Of a stretch of 6,335 nt of DNA, positions 5,672 through 6,335 are shown piece by piece; position 1 is the stretch's first letter, and each line of letters begins with the position of its first letter. Source of the DNA: Armatimonadota bacterium (GTDB taxonomy: Bacteria; Armatimonadota; Chthonomonadetes; Chthonomonadales; Chthonomonadaceae); NCBI GenBank assembly GCA_026392135.1, contig JAPLCR010000359.1, forward strand, positions 1 to 6,335. The letters run 5' to 3'. A program made the translations under genes and the position numbers. Under the pieces are notes generated by a model. The model did no database searches, was not told where the DNA came from, and was given only the letters and a program-made list of their open reading frames with translations.

Positions 5672-6052
5672 TTAGGGGTCGTAGCGCATATTAAACCGCG
5701 CAGGGTTTCCGTTGAGAGTTACTGGGCGGAAGTCGAAGGCATAGCGCGTCAGGTTGCCGATGCTGGGCTTAGGCGCGAACACCATGGCAGCACCTTCAAC
5801 CTCTGCGTCATCCAGAAACACCTTGGAGTGCGAGATGTCTGTGGGAACCGCCTGAAGACGATAAGTGGTAGCGCCGTCAACGATTGCCAGGTCAAGCCCA
5901 TGTTCGTCCAAGGAGACCTCTGTGACCTTCACTTTACGGTCTTTGCCATCTCCGCTGATCCACCCTCCCCAATACTGCGCGTCGCTCCGCCTCGAAAACA
6001 GGTCACCTGTATGCAGTAGCGAGAGTATTGAGCTAAAAGAGATTAAAGCCAT
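5672..6052 (-). CDS. Unknown 126-aa protein, probably beta-rich, possibly exported
   Basis: I do not recognise this protein. It begins with a hydrophobic stretch (ALISFSSILSLLH, residues 2-14) that could be a short, atypical signal sequence lacking positive charges. The remainder is polar with alternating hydrophobic residues (for example YWGGWISGDG at 27-36, then VKVTEVSLDEHGLDLAIVDG at 41-60) and no cysteine, suggesting a small beta-sandwich or barrel. It ends NPARFNMRYDP. The ATG at 6050-6052 has CAAAGGA (6060-6066 on the minus strand) 7 nt upstream, which decides the start. An in-frame GTG at 6089-6091 would give the hydrophobic stretch a basic N-terminus but has no ribosome-binding site. 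A full-consensus promoter lies upstream. The overlapping plus-strand frame (5600-6019) has no such signals. The gene is likely real and the function unknown. Confidence 0.75.
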   Translation of the reverse strand: MALISFSSILSLLHTGDLFSRRSDAQYWGGWISGDGKDRKVKVTEVSLDEHGLDLAIVDGATTYRLQAVPTDISHSKVFLDDAEVEGAAMVFAPKPSIGNLTRYAFDFRPVTLNGNPARFNMRYDP

Positions 6053-6180
6053 TCTGTTTTCCTTTGTTACGGGTATATTAGTAAAAGGCACCTGCGGTGT
6101 CTCTGACCACTAAGATACGCTGAAACCAGAAAATGACCGCCGTATTCCACGTGTAGAGTATCAACGTCCTAGTTTCTAGC
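6053..6180 (-). other. Long 5' leader of the unknown minus-strand gene
   Basis: The stretch between the predicted transcription start and the start codon is about 127 nt, long for a gene with such a strong promoter. Small dyads are present: CTAG-TTT-CTAG (6169-6179) at the predicted start, CACC-TGC-GGTG (6089-6099), and ATACG...CGTAT complementary segments further in. None forms a recognisable riboswitch or T-box, and no small ORF with a good ribosome-binding site is evident. Confidence 0.35.
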
Positions 6181-6186
6181 AGTTAT

Positions 6187-6215
6187 ATTATATCACGAAA
6201 AAGAAGTGATGTCAA
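6187..6215 (-). promoter_or_regulatory. Full-consensus sigma-70 promoter of the unknown minus-strand gene
   Basis: On the minus strand TTGACA (6210-6215), a 17-bp spacer and TATAAT (6187-6192) match the consensus at every position. The spacer also ends in TGA, creating an extended -10. Transcription should begin near 6180, giving a leader of about 127 nt before the ATG at 6052. This is the strongest promoter sequence in the window. Confidence 0.85.
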
Positions 6216-6335
6216 TGATGAAATTCTATTGACTGTAAGTGTTTTGTTTGTTTTGGGGCAGGTTGTGCTGAGAGGGTAACTCTCTTATTAGTGTGTTGAG
6301 GGCGTACTATTTTGTAAAGGAGAAGGTTTGAGGGA
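6216..6335 (+). promoter_or_regulatory. Right-edge intergenic DNA with a ribosome-binding-like site for a gene beyond the window
   Basis: AAAGGAG at 6316-6322 is a strong SD match. A TTG at 6328-6330 follows at 5-nt spacing, or the true start lies past the edge. No complete plus-strand promoter is convincing: TTGACT (6229-6234) has no -10 at suitable spacing. A small GAGAG-GGTAA-CTCTC dyad sits at 6270-6284. A plus-strand gene divergent from the unknown protein is therefore likely but not demonstrated. Confidence 0.3.

Noticed and set aside
5600..6019. Plus-strand 139-codon frame opposite the unknown protein
   Set aside because: Its start lies inside the inverted repeat's upstream edge and it reads through the hairpin. 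It has no ribosome-binding site and is opposite a frame with a clear SD and a consensus promoter.
6053..6091. GTG start extending the unknown protein by 13 residues
   Set aside because: It would improve the look of a signal peptide, but there is no SD before it and a good one before the ATG at 6052.
6229..6257. TTGACT as a plus-strand -35 for the right-edge gene
   Set aside because: No acceptable -10 lies 16-18 bp downstream; the sequence there is TTTGGG.
1..6335. CRISPR array, insertion sequence, phage genes or tRNA
   Set aside because: No regularly spaced direct repeats, transposase or integrase motifs, or tRNA-like cloverleaf with a conserved T-arm were seen. The single long inverted repeat does not bracket a transposase.

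Overview
The window looks like chromosomal DNA of a free-living bacterium with mid-range GC. The strongest lineage clue is the large exported protein at 3062-5569, which combines DUF1549, DUF1553 and a planctomycete-type cytochrome region. This architecture is common in Planctomycetota, Verrucomicrobiota, Acidobacteriota and Armatimonadota, and much rarer elsewhere. An Armatimonadota-like or PVC-like organism is my inference; the window has no phylogenetic marker strong enough to settle it. Promoters are of ordinary sigma-70 type, and most genes carry clear Shine-Dalgarno (SD) sites.

Layout from left to right. Positions 1-190 hold a strong terminator hairpin (129-154) and no gene I can defend. 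Positions 191-886 (minus) encode a membrane-anchored cyclophilin-type prolyl isomerase. It is divergent from hisF (992-1762, plus), the cyclase subunit of imidazole glycerol phosphate synthase, and the two promoters are packed back to back in 105 bp. hisF appears to be leaderless: a perfect extended -10 sits 8 bp before its ATG and there is no SD. hisF converges tail to tail on a small YgiT-type zinc-finger protein (1759-2028, minus), and their stop codons share the same CTAG. A 231-bp intergenic leader then precedes a two-gene plus-strand unit: a six-bladed TolB/WD40-like propeller protein without a signal peptide (2260-3084), overlapping by 23 bp the exported DUF1549/DUF1553 protein (3062-5569). 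A 21-bp perfect inverted repeat (5605-5650) separates this unit from a convergent unknown 126-aa protein (5672-6052, minus). That gene is driven by a full-consensus promoter (6187-6215) with a leader of about 127 nt. The last bases contain an SD-like site that probably belongs to a plus-strand gene starting at or just beyond the right edge.

Functionally, HisF is housekeeping (histidine and purine-linked metabolism) and stands alone here, with no other his gene. The propeller and the cytochrome-like protein are translationally linked and may act together, but the sequence does not show how. I see no phage, insertion sequence, CRISPR array, tRNA or rRNA. The most noteworthy items are the leaderless hisF, the YgiT-like gene without a toxin partner, the propeller/cytochrome coupling, the unusually long perfect inverted repeat, and the consensus promoter in front of an unknown small protein.
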